Positions 9,476 to 18,669 are shown, numbered from the stretch's first letter. The stretch: DNA of 64,000 bases from Luteibacter aegosomatissinici (GCF_023078495.1 NZ_CP095742.1:4426501-4490500); one strand, 5' to 3'. A program made the numbers and translations. Notes: generated by a model from the sequence alone, not told the origin.

Positions 9476-10304
9476 GCTGAAAGTATCTATCCCGGGGCTC
9501 GAGCTCGGCGGCCTTGCGTGGGGTGAACCCGATGCGCAGCCTTTGCTCATGGTCCACGGCTGGCTGGACAACGCCGCGAGCTTCGCGCTGCTCGCACCGA
9601 AGCTTGCCGACCGCTTCCACGTCATTGCACTGGACCTCCCGGGGCATGGGCATTCCTCGCACCTTCCCGAATCCACCATCTATCAGCACGTGGATTACGT
9701 GCGCGCCATGCTCGCCGCAGCCGATGCGCTCGCCCTGCCCCGTTTCCACCTGCTCGGCCATTCGCTGGGTGCCGGTGTGGCGACGATGCTGGCCATCGCG
9801 GCTCCGGAACGGGTGCGCGGGCTGGCGTTGATCGAAGGCCTCGGCCCGCTCGGTGATGACGGTTCACGCACGCTCGATCGCTTCCGTGAGGCGATGGCGT
9901 TGAAGGCCACGGGCAACCGGCCGCTGCGGGTGTTCCCGACCATCGAATCCGCTGCCGAAGCGCGTGCCCTGGCCAGCGGCCTGGCGCCCGAACTCGGCCG
10001 CTATATCGTCGAGCGCGGGCTGGATGCTGTTGACGGCGGCTACAGCTGGCGCAGCGATGCGCGGCTGTCGCGGCCTACGGCGGTGCGGCTGGCGGAAACG
10101 CAGGTGATGGCGCTGTTGCTCGGCCTTGCCGCGCCGACGTCGCTACTGCTCGCGAACCCGCACCCGCCCTACCTCGAACCGGACTCGCTACAGGTTCGCA
10201 TCGATTGCGTGGAGAACATCCGCGTGACGCATATGGACGGAGGGCACCACCTCCATCTGGAACACCCTGACGCCGTCGCCAACTGGGTACACGCGGCGTT
10301 TTGA
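9468..10304 (+). CDS. Alpha/beta hydrolase
   Basis: A ~278-residue hydrolase of the alpha/beta fold. The oxyanion motif is MVHGWLDNAASF and the nucleophile elbow is LLGHSLGAGVA (Ser). A C-terminal catalytic His is likely in MDGGHHLHLEHP. The substrate is unknown; close family members are annotated as serine esterases. I chose GTG 9468, which overlaps the hemH stop and has AAAGG 9 nt upstream; GTG 9441 is the alternative. Confidence 0.85.
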   Translation: MRELKVSIPGLELGGLAWGEPDAQPLLMVHGWLDNAASFALLAPKLADRFHVIALDLPGHGHSSHLPESTIYQHVDYVRAMLAAADALALPRFHLLGHSLGAGVATMLAIAAPERVRGLALIEGLGPLGDDGSRTLDRFREAMALKATGNRPLRVFPTIESAAEARALASGLAPELGRYIVERGLDAVDGGYSWRSDARLSRPTAVRLAETQVMALLLGLAAPTSLLLANPHPPYLEPDSLQVRIDCVENIRVTHMDGGHHLHLEHPDAVANWVHAAF

Positions 10305-10319
10305 TCGGCTAACTTGCCG

Positions 10320-11237
10320 TCAGACGATCGGCTCGAACCGCACTGGCAGATGCACCATCGGCTCGACCAGCCAGTGATCGGCCAGCAGGAAGGCGAACAA
10401 CACCATCAGGTAAATGATGGAGTAGTTGAACATCTTCATCGGGAAGAATTCGTCGGTGGACGAGAAAAGCCGCACCGCGTACCAGAGGAACCCGATGCCG
10501 AGCACCACGGCGCCGAACAGATAGATGAGACCATTCATGCCGGTGAGGAACGGCAGCAGCGTCACCAGGAACAGCAGCACGGTGTAGAAGAAGATGTGCC
10601 AGCGGGTGAACTTCACGCCGTGGGTCACCGGCAGCATGGGTACTTGCGCGCGCGAATAATCATCTACACGGAAGATGGCCAGCGCCCAGAAATGCGGCGG
10701 GGTCCAGACGAAGATGATCAACAGCAGCTGCAAGGCATACGGGTGCAGCGAACCGGTCACCGCCGTCCAGCCGAGTACGGGCGGCGCGGCACCGGCGAGG
10801 CCGCCGATCACGATGTTCTGCGGGGTCGCACGCTTCAGGTACGCGGTATAGATCACCGCATAGCCGATGAGCGAGAAGAACGTGAGCACCGCGGTGAGCG
10901 TGTTCACAAGGAACACGAGGATCAGCATCGAAACGATGCCCAGCGTCATCGCGAATACGAACACCTTCATCGGCGTGAGTTCGCCGGTGGCCAGCGGCCG
11001 GTGCGAAGTGCGCGCCATGATCTTGTCGATGCGCTGGTCAATCAGGTGATTGAACGCCGCAGCCGACGCCGAGGCCAGCCAGATGCCCAGCGTGCCGAAG
11101 ATGCCCGACTGCCACGTGGGCAGCACGCGGTTCCCATCGGAATCCACCGCCAGGAACATGCCGATGACCGCGCAGAACACCAGCAGCGCGACGACGCGCG
11201 GCTTGGTCAGTTCCAGGTATTGCTTGAACTTGGTCAC
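10320..11237 (-). CDS. ctaB: Protoheme IX farnesyltransferase (heme O synthase)
   Basis: A 305-residue polytopic UbiA-family prenyltransferase that adds a farnesyl group to heme B to give heme O. The first Asp-rich motif is [19 protein letters not shown], and the second region contains [13 protein letters not shown]. Nine hydrophobic segments are expected. Its start overlaps the ctaA stop by 4 nt, so ctaA-ctaB are translationally coupled and supply heme A to the adjacent aa3 oxidase. Confidence 0.95.
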   Translation of the reverse strand: MTKFKQYLELTKPRVVALLVFCAVIGMFLAVDSDGNRVLPTWQSGIFGTLGIWLASASAAAFNHLIDQRIDKIMARTSHRPLATGELTPMKVFVFAMTLGIVSMLILVFLVNTLTAVLTFFSLIGYAVIYTAYLKRATPQNIVIGGLAGAAPPVLGWTAVTGSLHPYALQLLLIIFVWTPPHFWALAIFRVDDYSRAQVPMLPVTHGVKFTRWHIFFYTVLLFLVTLLPFLTGMNGLIYLFGAVVLGIGFLWYAVRLFSSTDEFFPMKMFNYSIIYLMVLFAFLLADHWLVEPMVHLPVRFEPIV

Positions 11238-12379
11238 GGGGACTCCGACGGCAGACGTTGCGTGCTGGCGAGGGCCGCGAGCAGGGTGAAAAGGAGCAGC
11301 GCGGCCACGCCATTGTGCGCCGTGGCCATGGGCAGCGGCAGGCCCAGGTGAACATTGCCGACGCCCAACAGCACCTGCGCGACGAGGACCACCGCCACGG
11401 CGATGCCCACCTTACGCAGGCCAGCGCGAGCCAGCTTGTGCGAAAGCCACGCGAGGTAGAGGAAGGTGATGCCGGCGCCGATGCGGTGCGCCATCTGGAT
11501 GGCGCTGCGCGCGGCCATGTCGAGCACGCCACCTTCGTAGTTCACCCCGATACCGCGCCACAGGATGAAGGCTTCATGGAAGTCGGTGTCGGGCCACCAC
11601 TGGCCCAGGCACTTCGGGAAATCCGTGCCGCAGGCGAGCGCCGCGTAGTTGGTGCTCGTCCATCCGCCCAGGGTGATCTGGCAGACGAGGACCACGATGC
11701 CGAGGGTGACGGGGAGCCGTAGCGCGGCAAAGCGTTCATCGCGCGTACCGACGCCCCACCAGCGCAACGCCGCCCAGGCGAGCAGCCCGAATGTCGCGAG
11801 CCCACCGAGCAAATGCCCGGTCACCACAATGGGCTTCACCAGCAGGGTCACCGTCCACATGCCGAGCATGGCCTGGAAGATGATGACTGCGAGCGCCGCC
11901 ACACCGACACGCCACGCGCCCGGCCGGTCGAGCGTTGCTGCCGCGATAAGCGGCAGGGCAATCGCCAGCGCGGAGAGAATAGACGAGACCAGATACGCGC
12001 CGCGCATGTAGAGCACGACGCCGACTGCCGCGAACACGGCGGCAGCAAGTACAGCGCCCACGGCCATCCGGCGGCGCCATGCGGCGATCAGCGCGATGGC
12101 CAGCACCATGAAACCGAGGCTACCTGCGAGGAAACGATGCACCTGCTCGCGCCAGGCCTTGTGGTCCTCATACGGGCGATCAGGGAAAGCTTCGTTGGCC
12201 TGCGCAATGTCATGCGCATGGCCAGGCCACGTGACCTTGCCATAACAGGTGGGCCAATCCGGGCACGACAGGCCGGCATTGGAAAGGCGCACGAACGCAC
12301 CGAACATCACCACGCAGAACGCGAAGATCGCGGCCAGCAGGGCCAGGGTGCGCAGGGCTTTCAAAGCGCGGGGGGACAT
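11234..12379 (-). CDS. ctaA: Heme A synthase (COX15/CtaA)
   Basis: A 381-residue eight-helix membrane monooxygenase that converts heme O to heme A. The N-terminal helix carries [22 protein letters not shown], the signature of proteobacterial CtaA/Cox15. Later His residues ([24 protein letters not shown]) fit the heme ligands. Its start abuts the preceding Sco-like gene (shared base 12379). Confidence 0.95.
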   Translation of the reverse strand: MSPRALKALRTLALLAAIFAFCVVMFGAFVRLSNAGLSCPDWPTCYGKVTWPGHAHDIAQANEAFPDRPYEDHKAWREQVHRFLAGSLGFMVLAIALIAAWRRRMAVGAVLAAAVFAAVGVVLYMRGAYLVSSILSALAIALPLIAAATLDRPGAWRVGVAALAVIIFQAMLGMWTVTLLVKPIVVTGHLLGGLATFGLLAWAALRWWGVGTRDERFAALRLPVTLGIVVLVCQITLGGWTSTNYAALACGTDFPKCLGQWWPDTDFHEAFILWRGIGVNYEGGVLDMAARSAIQMAHRIGAGITFLYLAWLSHKLARAGLRKVGIAVAVVLVAQVLLGVGNVHLGLPLPMATAHNGVAALLLFTLLAALASTQRLPSESP

Positions 12380-12939
12380 CAGCGGATCACCTTCTGCAGA
12401 TCCTTGCGCAGGCCGTTCGGGTCAAAGCCCGCCGGGTACCAGGCGAGCGCGGTGGCATTGGATTCCACCAGCACGACCGCGACGGTATCGGGCGTCGTGG
12501 GGCGAAACGGGGCAAACGTGTCGGCGGGCTCGGTGCCCAGCGTGTAGTCGGACATCACCGCCTGCGCATCCGTGGTGGTCGGCGCTTGGCCGACGTAAAG
12601 CAAGCGCAGCCGATCGGCGTTACGGTTGAGCACGATGCGCGCGTTGCGCACGAGCGCGAGCGTTTTGACGCATTCCGCGGCGCATGCCGGCCCCGGGAGG
12701 ACCACGAGGGTCAGGCGAGGCTCGCTGTCACGCCATGCCCACGGTTTTCCGCCCGCATCCACACGCACGCCTTCGAATGACCGTTGCGGCAGGATCGGCT
12801 GGCCATTGCCCTTGCCCGTGGGCTGCCAGCCCGTCAGCGTCAGGATGCCCGCCGCCACGATGGGCGCAAGGAACACCAGCATGATCAGCACCAGCTTCAG
12901 GCGGCCCGAGCGGGCGGATGGGGCTTGCGGTTGGCTCAT
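12379..12939 (-). CDS. Sco-like thioredoxin-fold protein of the oxidase assembly locus
   Basis: A 186-residue protein with one N-terminal membrane helix (~14-37) and a periplasmic domain. It carries a CxxxC pair (Cys86, Cys90 in PGPACAAEC) at the place where Sco1/SenC copper chaperones have CPxxC. The end (ALAWYPAGFDPNGLRKDLQKVI) resembles the Sco C-terminus. I cannot find the distal Sco copper-binding His; that region reads DTVAVVLVES. It may be a thiol reductant or degenerate Sco for the CuA centre. ATG 12939 overlaps the surf1 stop (ATGA). Confidence 0.7.
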   Translation of the reverse strand: MSQPQAPSARSGRLKLVLIMLVFLAPIVAAGILTLTGWQPTGKGNGQPILPQRSFEGVRVDAGGKPWAWRDSEPRLTLVVLPGPACAAECVKTLALVRNARIVLNRNADRLRLLYVGQAPTTTDAQAVMSDYTLGTEPADTFAPFRPTTPDTVAVVLVESNATALAWYPAGFDPNGLRKDLQKVIR

Positions 12940-13670
12940 GGGTTCTCGTTGCGCGGGCGGGGCCGCCGGTTGCGGTGGAGAAGGATGAAGATCACGACCG
13001 CGGCAAGCGCGAAAGTGAACCACTGGAACGCGTAAGCACGGTGGCGCGCCGGCGGCATGACCGCGGGCGTCCATTCGCGCGCATAGATCGTGGCCGGATC
13101 GGCATCGAGCAGCAGCACGCGAGGATACAGGGAGCGGTGCAGGTCGGCGGCGATCTCGGACAGGTCGACGTAGACCACCGACTTATCTGGGCCCTTCTGA
13201 TCGGGAAGGCGATCGCCACCAAGGCGAATACCCACCCCCGGCGGTGGCACGTACAGGCCACGCAGCGTGAGCTGCGCTTCGGGAACGGGAGGCAGGCGTG
13301 GCGAAGCGCCCGCTTCCCGCGGAAGGAAGCCCAGATCGACCAGAACGGCGTGGTTGTCGCCGTGTGGCAGGAACGCGGCATACACGTGCACGCCAACCTG
13401 GCCGGCGCGGGTCTGGTCATCCAGCACGTAGCGATGGCCCGGGATGAACACGCCCGAGACATCCACGCGAGGGTACCGATCCGCTGGCGGGTTGGCGGCC
13501 ACCCGGCCGAAGGCCTCGGCAGGCGCCTCGCTGGCTGCGGCGTAGCGCCGCAGCAGTTCATCTTTCTCGGCCGCCCGGTCCAGCTGCCAGATGCCCAGGC
13601 GCACGAAAACCAGCACTCCCGCCACGGTAAGTGCGACAGCGAACCACGTCGGGCGGCGCAGGAAGCTCAT
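12936..13670 (-). CDS. SURF1 family cytochrome oxidase assembly protein
   Basis: About 244 residues from ATG 13670 (an upstream ATG at 13712 is less likely because the family starts at this point). It has the SURF1 layout: an N-terminal membrane helix with LGIWQLDRAAEK, a periplasmic domain (VDLGFLPRE, LRGLYVPP) and a C-terminal membrane helix with HRAYAFQWFTFALA. SURF1 helps insert heme A into oxidase subunit I. First gene of the run surf1, Sco-like, ctaA, ctaB. Confidence 0.92.
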   Translation of the reverse strand: MSFLRRPTWFAVALTVAGVLVFVRLGIWQLDRAAEKDELLRRYAAASEAPAEAFGRVAANPPADRYPRVDVSGVFIPGHRYVLDDQTRAGQVGVHVYAAFLPHGDNHAVLVDLGFLPREAGASPRLPPVPEAQLTLRGLYVPPPGVGIRLGGDRLPDQKGPDKSVVYVDLSEIAADLHRSLYPRVLLLDADPATIYAREWTPAVMPPARHRAYAFQWFTFALAAVVIFILLHRNRRPRPRNENP

Positions 13671-13711
13671 GCAAAGCCCCGCGTGCCCACCGCTATACTC
13701 GGATTGTCGCA

Positions 13712-13948
13712 ATGAAGCGGAACGGTCACGTGGAAACCATCTACAAATACGCGCTGGTGGTCCTGCTCCTGGTGGTGCTGTTCAACCTGGGCCAGGCGCT
13801 GTTCTTCATGATGACCGACAAGGGCCAGAGCAAGCGCACCGTATGGGCCCTTACCCGCCGAATCGGCCTTTCCCTGCTGCTCATCGCCATGGTGGCGCTG
13901 GGCATCTTCATGGGGTGGCTGCACCCGCACGACGTGGGCCAATTCTAA
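13712..13948 (+). CDS. DUF2909 twin-transmembrane protein
   Basis: A 78-residue protein with two membrane helices (~10-30 and ~50-70) joined by a polar loop with KGQSKRTVWALTRRIGLS, matching the DUF2909 family often found beside cytochrome oxidase genes. It reads divergently from surf1 with a 41-bp gap; TATACT at 13694-13699 could be its -10. GTG 13730 is an alternative start. Function unknown. Confidence 0.8.
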   Translation: MKRNGHVETIYKYALVVLLLVVLFNLGQALFFMMTDKGQSKRTVWALTRRIGLSLLLIAMVALGIFMGWLHPHDVGQF

Positions 13949-14032
13949 CCCGCCCCCTCCGCCCACCAAGGCGCGCTGCGGCAAACTGCGGCAATCGGCC
14001 CCATGCCGGCTCTATGGTCGTTGCCCGCCCCC

Positions 14033-14055
14033 TGTAGGAGCGCGCTTGCGCGCGA
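14033..14055 (+). repeat. REP element
   Basis: A single full unit beginning TGTAGGAGCGCGCTTGCG, identical to the pair at 2.6-2.7 kb. It lies in the gap between two convergent genes (13948 and 14064). Confidence 0.85.
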
Positions 14056-14063
14056 TCCCGCGC

Positions 14064-14351
14064 CTACCCAACCAACGCAGCCATCACATGCTGCGGATCG
14101 TTCCGAATAGCCCTTAGCAACGCCCGCGCCGGCCCGGTCGGCTCGCGCCGCCCCTGTTCCCAGTTGCGCAGGGTGCCAACATCGACATCGAGCACCTTGG
14201 CGAAGTTCGGCTGGGAAAGCCCTGTGCTCTCGCGAATCGCCTTAACGGCGGCCGGGTCGACATGGAATTCGCGCGACGGCGCGCGCTTTCCGCGGTGAAT
14301 CTCGTCCATTTGCTGGACGCTTTCGAGAAGCTCATCGAAGAAAGTGTTCAT
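14064..14351 (-). CDS. HTH (XRE/NadS-like) antitoxin-type regulator without a visible toxin
   Basis: A 95-residue protein with an N-terminal segment MNTFFDELLESVQQM and a C-terminal XRE helix-turn-helix (TGLSQPNFAKVLDVDVGTLRNWEQG). This is the layout of NadS/HigA-2 antitoxins, whose RelE-type toxin normally lies just upstream. The upstream 164 bp to the oxidase subunit III gene contains no such reading frame, so it is an orphan. A 15-bp palindrome 49 bp upstream could be its own operator. Confidence 0.85.
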   Translation of the reverse strand: MNTFFDELLESVQQMDEIHRGKRAPSREFHVDPAAVKAIRESTGLSQPNFAKVLDVDVGTLRNWEQGRREPTGPARALLRAIRNDPQHVMAALVG

Positions 14352-14399
14352 AGAAACTGCCTCGGCACGTCAGTCGTGGTTCGTCATAACGACACGAAA

Positions 14400-14414
14400 G
14401 GCGCATAGTGCGCC
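14400..14414. promoter_or_regulatory. Candidate operator of the orphan HTH gene
   Basis: A perfect inverted repeat, GGCGCA-TAG-TGCGCC, upstream of the XRE gene. XRE antitoxins usually bind palindromes in their own promoter; the assignment is inference. Confidence 0.45.
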
Positions 14415-14467
14415 AATGACTTACGTGCGTCAATGACTCACTAAGGAGTGCCCGTGCCTAGAAAAGA

Positions 14468-14489
14468 AAACCCGCCAGGCGGCGGGTTT
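14468..14489 (-). terminator. Rho-independent terminator after oxidase subunit III
   Basis: A perfect 9-bp stem (AAACCCGCC / GGCGGGTTT) with an AGGC loop, followed on the minus strand by TCTTTTC. It lies 26 bp past the ctaE stop and ends the minus-strand oxidase operon. Confidence 0.85.
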
Positions 14490-14515
14490 CTCTGGTAACG
14501 AATACCAACGCTCGA

Positions 14516-15406
14516 TCAGAGCACGTAGACAAACAAGAACAAGGCCAGCCACACCACGTCGACGAAGTGCCAGTACCACGCCACGGCTTCGAAGCCGAAG
14601 TGGTCATCCTTCGTGAAGTGGCCCTTGGCGCAGCGCAGCCAGATGATCGCCAGCATGATCGTGCCCAGCGTCACGTGCATGCCGTGGAAGCCGGTGAGCA
14701 TGAAGAACGTGGCGCCGTACACGCCGCTGCCCAGCGTGAGATTGAAGTGCTCGTACGCCTCGGCGTACTCATGCGCCTGGCAGAACAGGAAGGTGGCGCC
14801 CAACAGCACGGTGGCGCCCAGGCCGATGAGCAACGCCTTGCGGTGCCCGGCCTTCAGCGCGTGGTGCGCGATGGTGATGGTGACGCCCGACGACAGCAGG
14901 ATCAGCGTGTTCAGCAGGGGCAGGCCCCACGCCGCGATGGTATGGAACGAGCCGCCGATCTTGTCGGGGCCGCCGCCACCGGAAGCACCCCACGCCGCGC
15001 TGTAGTTCTCCCACACGAACTGGTGGGTGAGCACGCCGTGGCCTTCACCGCCCAGCCAGGGCACCGAGAAGATGCGGGCGTAGAACAGTGCGCCGAAGAA
15101 CGCCCCGAAGAACATCACCTCGGAGAAGATGAACCACATCATGCCCATGCGGAACGAGCGGTCCACCTGGCCGTTGTAGTTGCCGGCCATCGATTCGTTG
15201 ATGACCGAGCGGAACCAGCCGAAGAACATGCCCAGGATCATGACCAGGCCGACCCAGAACACGGTCTTGCCGAAGCCGGATTCACCGGGTTCTGCATTGA
15301 GCCAGTGCGCGGCACCGAACACGGTGACGAACATGGACACGGCGGCCACGATGGGCCACTGGCTCTTGCTCGGTACGTAATAAGCGTCGTGTTGCTGGTG
15401 ACCCAT
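14516..15406 (-). CDS. ctaE: Cytochrome c oxidase subunit III
   Basis: A 296-residue, seven-helix subunit of the aa3-type oxidase. ATG 15406 begins MGHQQHDAYYVPSKSQWP, the usual start in the family. Hallmarks: FSEVMFFGAFFGALFYAR, LTGFHGMHVTLG and a C-terminal WYWHFVDVVWLALFLFVYVL. The subunit stabilises subunit I and proton uptake. It follows the 41-aa gene in the ctaC-ctaD operon and is followed by a terminator. Confidence 0.96.
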   Translation of the reverse strand: MGHQQHDAYYVPSKSQWPIVAAVSMFVTVFGAAHWLNAEPGESGFGKTVFWVGLVMILGMFFGWFRSVINESMAGNYNGQVDRSFRMGMMWFIFSEVMFFGAFFGALFYARIFSVPWLGGEGHGVLTHQFVWENYSAAWGASGGGGPDKIGGSFHTIAAWGLPLLNTLILLSSGVTITIAHHALKAGHRKALLIGLGATVLLGATFLFCQAHEYAEAYEHFNLTLGSGVYGATFFMLTGFHGMHVTLGTIMLAIIWLRCAKGHFTKDDHFGFEAVAWYWHFVDVVWLALFLFVYVL

Positions 15407-15438
15407 GCTGGTTTCCCGTGGAAGTCGCTTGTTGGCCG

Positions 15439-15564
15439 TTACAGCTTCAACATCTGCACGATCGACAGGACGAAGATGCCCAGCGCCACGCAGCCCGCGA
15501 TCCACGCGGTGCGGCGGGCGCGTTTGCGCCGTTCATCCATTGCACTGTCGACCATGGCGTTCAT
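15439..15564 (-). CDS. Small single-helix protein of the oxidase operon (cytochrome oxidase small assembly protein-like)
   Basis: A 41-residue reading frame found by direct translation: a basic N-terminus (MDERRKRARRTA) and one membrane helix (WIAGCVALGIFVLSIVQMLKL). It starts 3 nt after the ctaD stop and precedes ctaE, where related bacteria encode a similar tiny membrane protein. Many relatives also have ctaG/cox11 here; this locus does not. Confidence 0.7.
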   Translation of the reverse strand: MNAMVDSAMDERRKRARRTAWIAGCVALGIFVLSIVQMLKL

Positions 15565-15567
15565 CGA

Positions 15568-17181
15568 TCAATGATCCGTGTGGCCGTGCGCCAGCTCATC
15601 GTCATGGATGACCGGCGGCACATCGAAGGTGTGGTGCGGGGCGGGCGACGGCACCGTCCACTCCAGGCCCTTCGCACCTTCCCACGAGCGGTCGGCAGCC
15701 TTCTTCTTCGAGAAGTAGACGCAGTGCACGATCACGCCCAGGAAGATCAGCTGGGAGGCGCCGAACCAGAAGCCGCCGATCGAGCTGATCATGTTGAAGT
15801 TGGCGAAGGCCACGTTGTAATCCGGGATACGGCGCGGCATGCCGGCCAGGCCCAGGAAGTGCTGCGGGAAGAACAACACGTTGACCGAGATGACGCTGGA
15901 CCAGAAGTGGATCTTGCCCCAGGTCTCGCTGTACATGTTGCCCGACCACTTCGGCAGCCAGTAGTACGCGGCAGCCATGATCGAGAACGCGGCGCCGGTG
16001 ACCAGCACGTAGTGGAAGTGCGCGACCACGAAGTACGTATCGTGGTACTGGAAGTCGGCCGGGGCCAGCGCCAGCATCAGGCCGGAGAAGCCGCCGATGG
16101 TGAACAGGATGACGAACGCGATGGAGAACAGCATCGGCGTTTCAAACGTCATCGAGCCGCCCCACATGGTGCTGACCCAGTTGAACACCTTCACGCCAGT
16201 CGGCACGGCGATGAGCATGGTGGCGTACATGAAGAAGATTTCCGCGCCCATCGGCAGGCCCACGGCGAACATGTGGTGGGCCCAGACGATGAACGAGAGG
16301 AAGGCGATCGACGCGATGGCGAACACCATGGCCTTGTAGCCAAAGATCGGCTTGCGGGCGAAGGTGGGGATGATCTCCGAAATGATCCCGAACGCCGGCA
16401 GGATCATGATGTACACCTCGGGGTGCCCGAAGAACCAGAAGATGTGCTGGTAAAGCACCGGATCACCGCCGCCGGCGGCATTGAAGAAGTTCGTGTGGAA
16501 ATACTTGTCGGTGAGCAGCATGGTCACCGCGCCCGCCAGCACCGGCATCACCGCGATAAGCAGGAACGCAGTAATCAGCCAGCTCCACACGAACACCGGC
16601 ATCTTCAGCAGATCCATGCCCGGTGCACGCATGTTGAGGATGGTGGCGATGATGTTGATCGCGCCCATGATCGAGCTGATACCCATCAGGTGGACCGCGA
16701 ACACCACGTAGGCGATCGACTCACCCTGCAGCGACAGCGGCGGATACATGGTCCAGCCACCGGCGGGGCCACCGCCGGGCATGAACAACGTGCTCAGCAG
16801 CAGCGTGAAGGCGAACGGCATGATCCAGAACGACAGGTTGTTCATGCGCGGCAGCGCCATGTCCGGCGCGCCAACCATGAGCGGGATCATCCAGTTCGCC
16901 AGACCCACGAACGAGGGCATGATGGCGCCGAAGATCATGACCAGCGCGTGCATCGTCGTCATTTCATTAAAGAAATACGGCTGCACCAGCTGCATGCCTG
17001 GCTTGAACAGCTCCGCGCGGATCACCATCGCGAAGGCGCCGCCGATGAAGAACATCAGCAAGGCGAAAACCAGGTAAAGCGTTCCGATGTCCTTGTGGTT
17101 CGTGGACATCACCCAGCGCTGGAAGAAACCCTGCGGGGCGCCGTGGTGTTCGTGGTGGTCGTGGGTGGCATCGTGCGCCAT
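15568..17181 (-). CDS. ctaD: Cytochrome c oxidase subunit I
   Basis: The 537-residue catalytic subunit holding heme a and the heme a3-CuB centre. Visible motifs: WFFGHPEVYIMILPAFG (CuB His and cross-linked Tyr), VWAHHMFAVGLP (CuB His pair) and HDTYFVVAHFHYVL (heme ligands). The N-terminus is unusually His-rich (MAHDATHDHHEHHGAPQ). About twelve membrane helices. Second gene of the ctaC-ctaD-small-ctaE operon. Confidence 0.98.
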   Translation of the reverse strand: MAHDATHDHHEHHGAPQGFFQRWVMSTNHKDIGTLYLVFALLMFFIGGAFAMVIRAELFKPGMQLVQPYFFNEMTTMHALVMIFGAIMPSFVGLANWMIPLMVGAPDMALPRMNNLSFWIMPFAFTLLLSTLFMPGGGPAGGWTMYPPLSLQGESIAYVVFAVHLMGISSIMGAINIIATILNMRAPGMDLLKMPVFVWSWLITAFLLIAVMPVLAGAVTMLLTDKYFHTNFFNAAGGGDPVLYQHIFWFFGHPEVYIMILPAFGIISEIIPTFARKPIFGYKAMVFAIASIAFLSFIVWAHHMFAVGLPMGAEIFFMYATMLIAVPTGVKVFNWVSTMWGGSMTFETPMLFSIAFVILFTIGGFSGLMLALAPADFQYHDTYFVVAHFHYVLVTGAAFSIMAAAYYWLPKWSGNMYSETWGKIHFWSSVISVNVLFFPQHFLGLAGMPRRIPDYNVAFANFNMISSIGGFWFGASQLIFLGVIVHCVYFSKKKAADRSWEGAKGLEWTVPSPAPHHTFDVPPVIHDDELAHGHTDH

Positions 17182-17231
17182 GGGCCTTGCACCTCTACCT
17201 TGGACTTAAACGGACTGGGACGTGGGAGGAA

Positions 17232-18134
17232 TCAGCCCTGGGGGGCCGTGACGGGGGTTGCCTGGGCTGTCTGTGCGGCCTTCTGCACCTTCGCCTCGTC
17301 TTCCTGGGTGGCCAGCCACTGTTCGAATTCAGCCTTGGGCACGGCCTTGACCACGATCGGCATGAAGCCGTGGTCCTGGCCGCAAAGTTCGGCGCACTGG
17401 CCGCGATAGACGCCAGGCTCCTTCAGGTTCGTCCAGGCCGAGTTGGCGATGCCCGGGATCGCGTCCATCTTCCAGCCCAGCGCTGGCACCCACCACGAGT
17501 GGATGACGTCGCCGCCGACAATGATGAAGCGGATCTTGACGCCCACGGGCACCACGAGCGGCTTATCCACATCGAGCAGGTAGGTTTTATAGCCGTCGAC
17601 CTGGATCTTCTCCGGATCGAGGTTGGACTTGAGCTGGCGGGTGCGGTCGGAGGTTTCTTCCAGCTTGGACATGAAGCCCACGCGGTCGACCGGCTTGCCC
17701 TTGTACTCGACGTAGTCGTAGCGCCACTTCCACTGGTAGCCGGTGACCTTGATGGTCATCTCCGAGCCCGTGGTATCGGCGAAGCTGGTCAGGCCGCCGG
17801 TGGCGAGCTTGGCCAGGAAGATAAGGATGATGACGGGGATGACCGTCCAGACGATTTCCAGCTTCGTGCTGTGCGTCCACTTTTCCGCCACGGCGCCGCG
17901 TGACTTACGGAAGCGGAACATCGCCACGAACATGGCGCCGAAGACCACGATGCCAATGACGACGCAGACCCACAGCGCCACCATGTGCATGCCATAGGGG
18001 GACCACTCCGCCGCACCCTTGGTCATGTTGAGCTGGTCGGGTTCCGGGTTGGCCCTGGCCACCCCACCCGAGAGCGCTAGTACCACGCCTGCCGTCCACG
18101 CCGAAACCAATCGTCCGATGCCGCCAGATGTCAT
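17232..18134 (-). CDS. ctaC: Cytochrome c oxidase subunit II
   Basis: A 300-residue subunit that receives electrons from cytochrome c through CuA. It has a signal peptide, two membrane helices (~48-70 and ~90-112) and a periplasmic cupredoxin domain. CuA ligands are visible as HSWWVPALG and CAELCGQDHGFMP (two Cys, His, Met), with the electron-entry GYQWKWRYDY. There is no fused cytochrome c domain. First gene of the operon, 50 bp before ctaD. Confidence 0.97.
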   Translation of the reverse strand: MTSGGIGRLVSAWTAGVVLALSGGVARANPEPDQLNMTKGAAEWSPYGMHMVALWVCVVIGIVVFGAMFVAMFRFRKSRGAVAEKWTHSTKLEIVWTVIPVIILIFLAKLATGGLTSFADTTGSEMTIKVTGYQWKWRYDYVEYKGKPVDRVGFMSKLEETSDRTRQLKSNLDPEKIQVDGYKTYLLDVDKPLVVPVGVKIRFIIVGGDVIHSWWVPALGWKMDAIPGIANSAWTNLKEPGVYRGQCAELCGQDHGFMPIVVKAVPKAEFEQWLATQEDEAKVQKAAQTAQATPVTAPQG

Positions 18135-18153
18135 GTTTGCACCTTTAGTGAAC

Positions 18154-18669
18154 CTACCTGCGCGACTGATCCATCACTTCGGACAGAAGCACCATGAGTT
18201 TCCTTGACACCTCGACCCTTTCCTCTTCCCCAAGAAAAGCGCCGATTTCGAGCTCGTTGCCGTGCGATGTGATCAAGAGCCGCTGGCGACCTTCCCCCGG
18301 CGCCAGCCCGATGCGTACCCAATATGTCTGGAAACGACGCACCCGTCGACCCGGTAGCAACCGCACCTCCAGCGTATCCGGGCCAATGGCAATGCGTTCA
18401 CCCCTGTCGCCGGCCCGCCAGGCCGCGCCAAGCGCGAACCCCAGGACGAACGCTTCGAGCAGTGCGAAGAAGGGAGCAAAGACGTTCCCCTGCCACGCGC
18501 CAAACGCCGCGGTCGCCAGGGCCAACGCCGAAAGCCCGATGATCAGCCGACGCAGGCCGCGCTTGTCCAGCGCGCGGTTGGGCCGAAGCCACACTACGCG
18601 CGGGTGACCCGCGACGGTCGGTCGAAGCACGAACATGGGAATCCGGCGTGCCTGGAACATTGGGATCAT
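18154..18669 (-). CDS. DUF2244 family integral membrane protein
   Basis: About 171 residues; the start is uncertain (ATG 18669, 18660 or 18636, none with a good ribosome-binding site). Two adjacent membrane helices (LIIGLSALALATAAFGAW and FAPFFALLEAFVLGFALGAA) are followed by a basic beta-rich domain with IAIGPDTLEVR and GNELEIGAFL. This matches DUF2244, often found with oxidase subunit II genes. Function unknown. It is 19 bp upstream of ctaC on the same strand. Confidence 0.8.
   Translation of the reverse strand: MIPMFQARRIPMFVLRPTVAGHPRVVWLRPNRALDKRGLRRLIIGLSALALATAAFGAWQGNVFAPFFALLEAFVLGFALGAAWRAGDRGERIAIGPDTLEVRLLPGRRVRRFQTYWVRIGLAPGEGRQRLLITSHGNELEIGAFLGEEERVEVSRKLMVLLSEVMDQSRR

Noticed and set aside
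15418-17409. 663-codon plus-strand open frame opposite ctaD/ctaC
   Set aside because: His/Arg/Asp-rich nonsense typical of antisense frames; the oxidase subunits are unmistakable.
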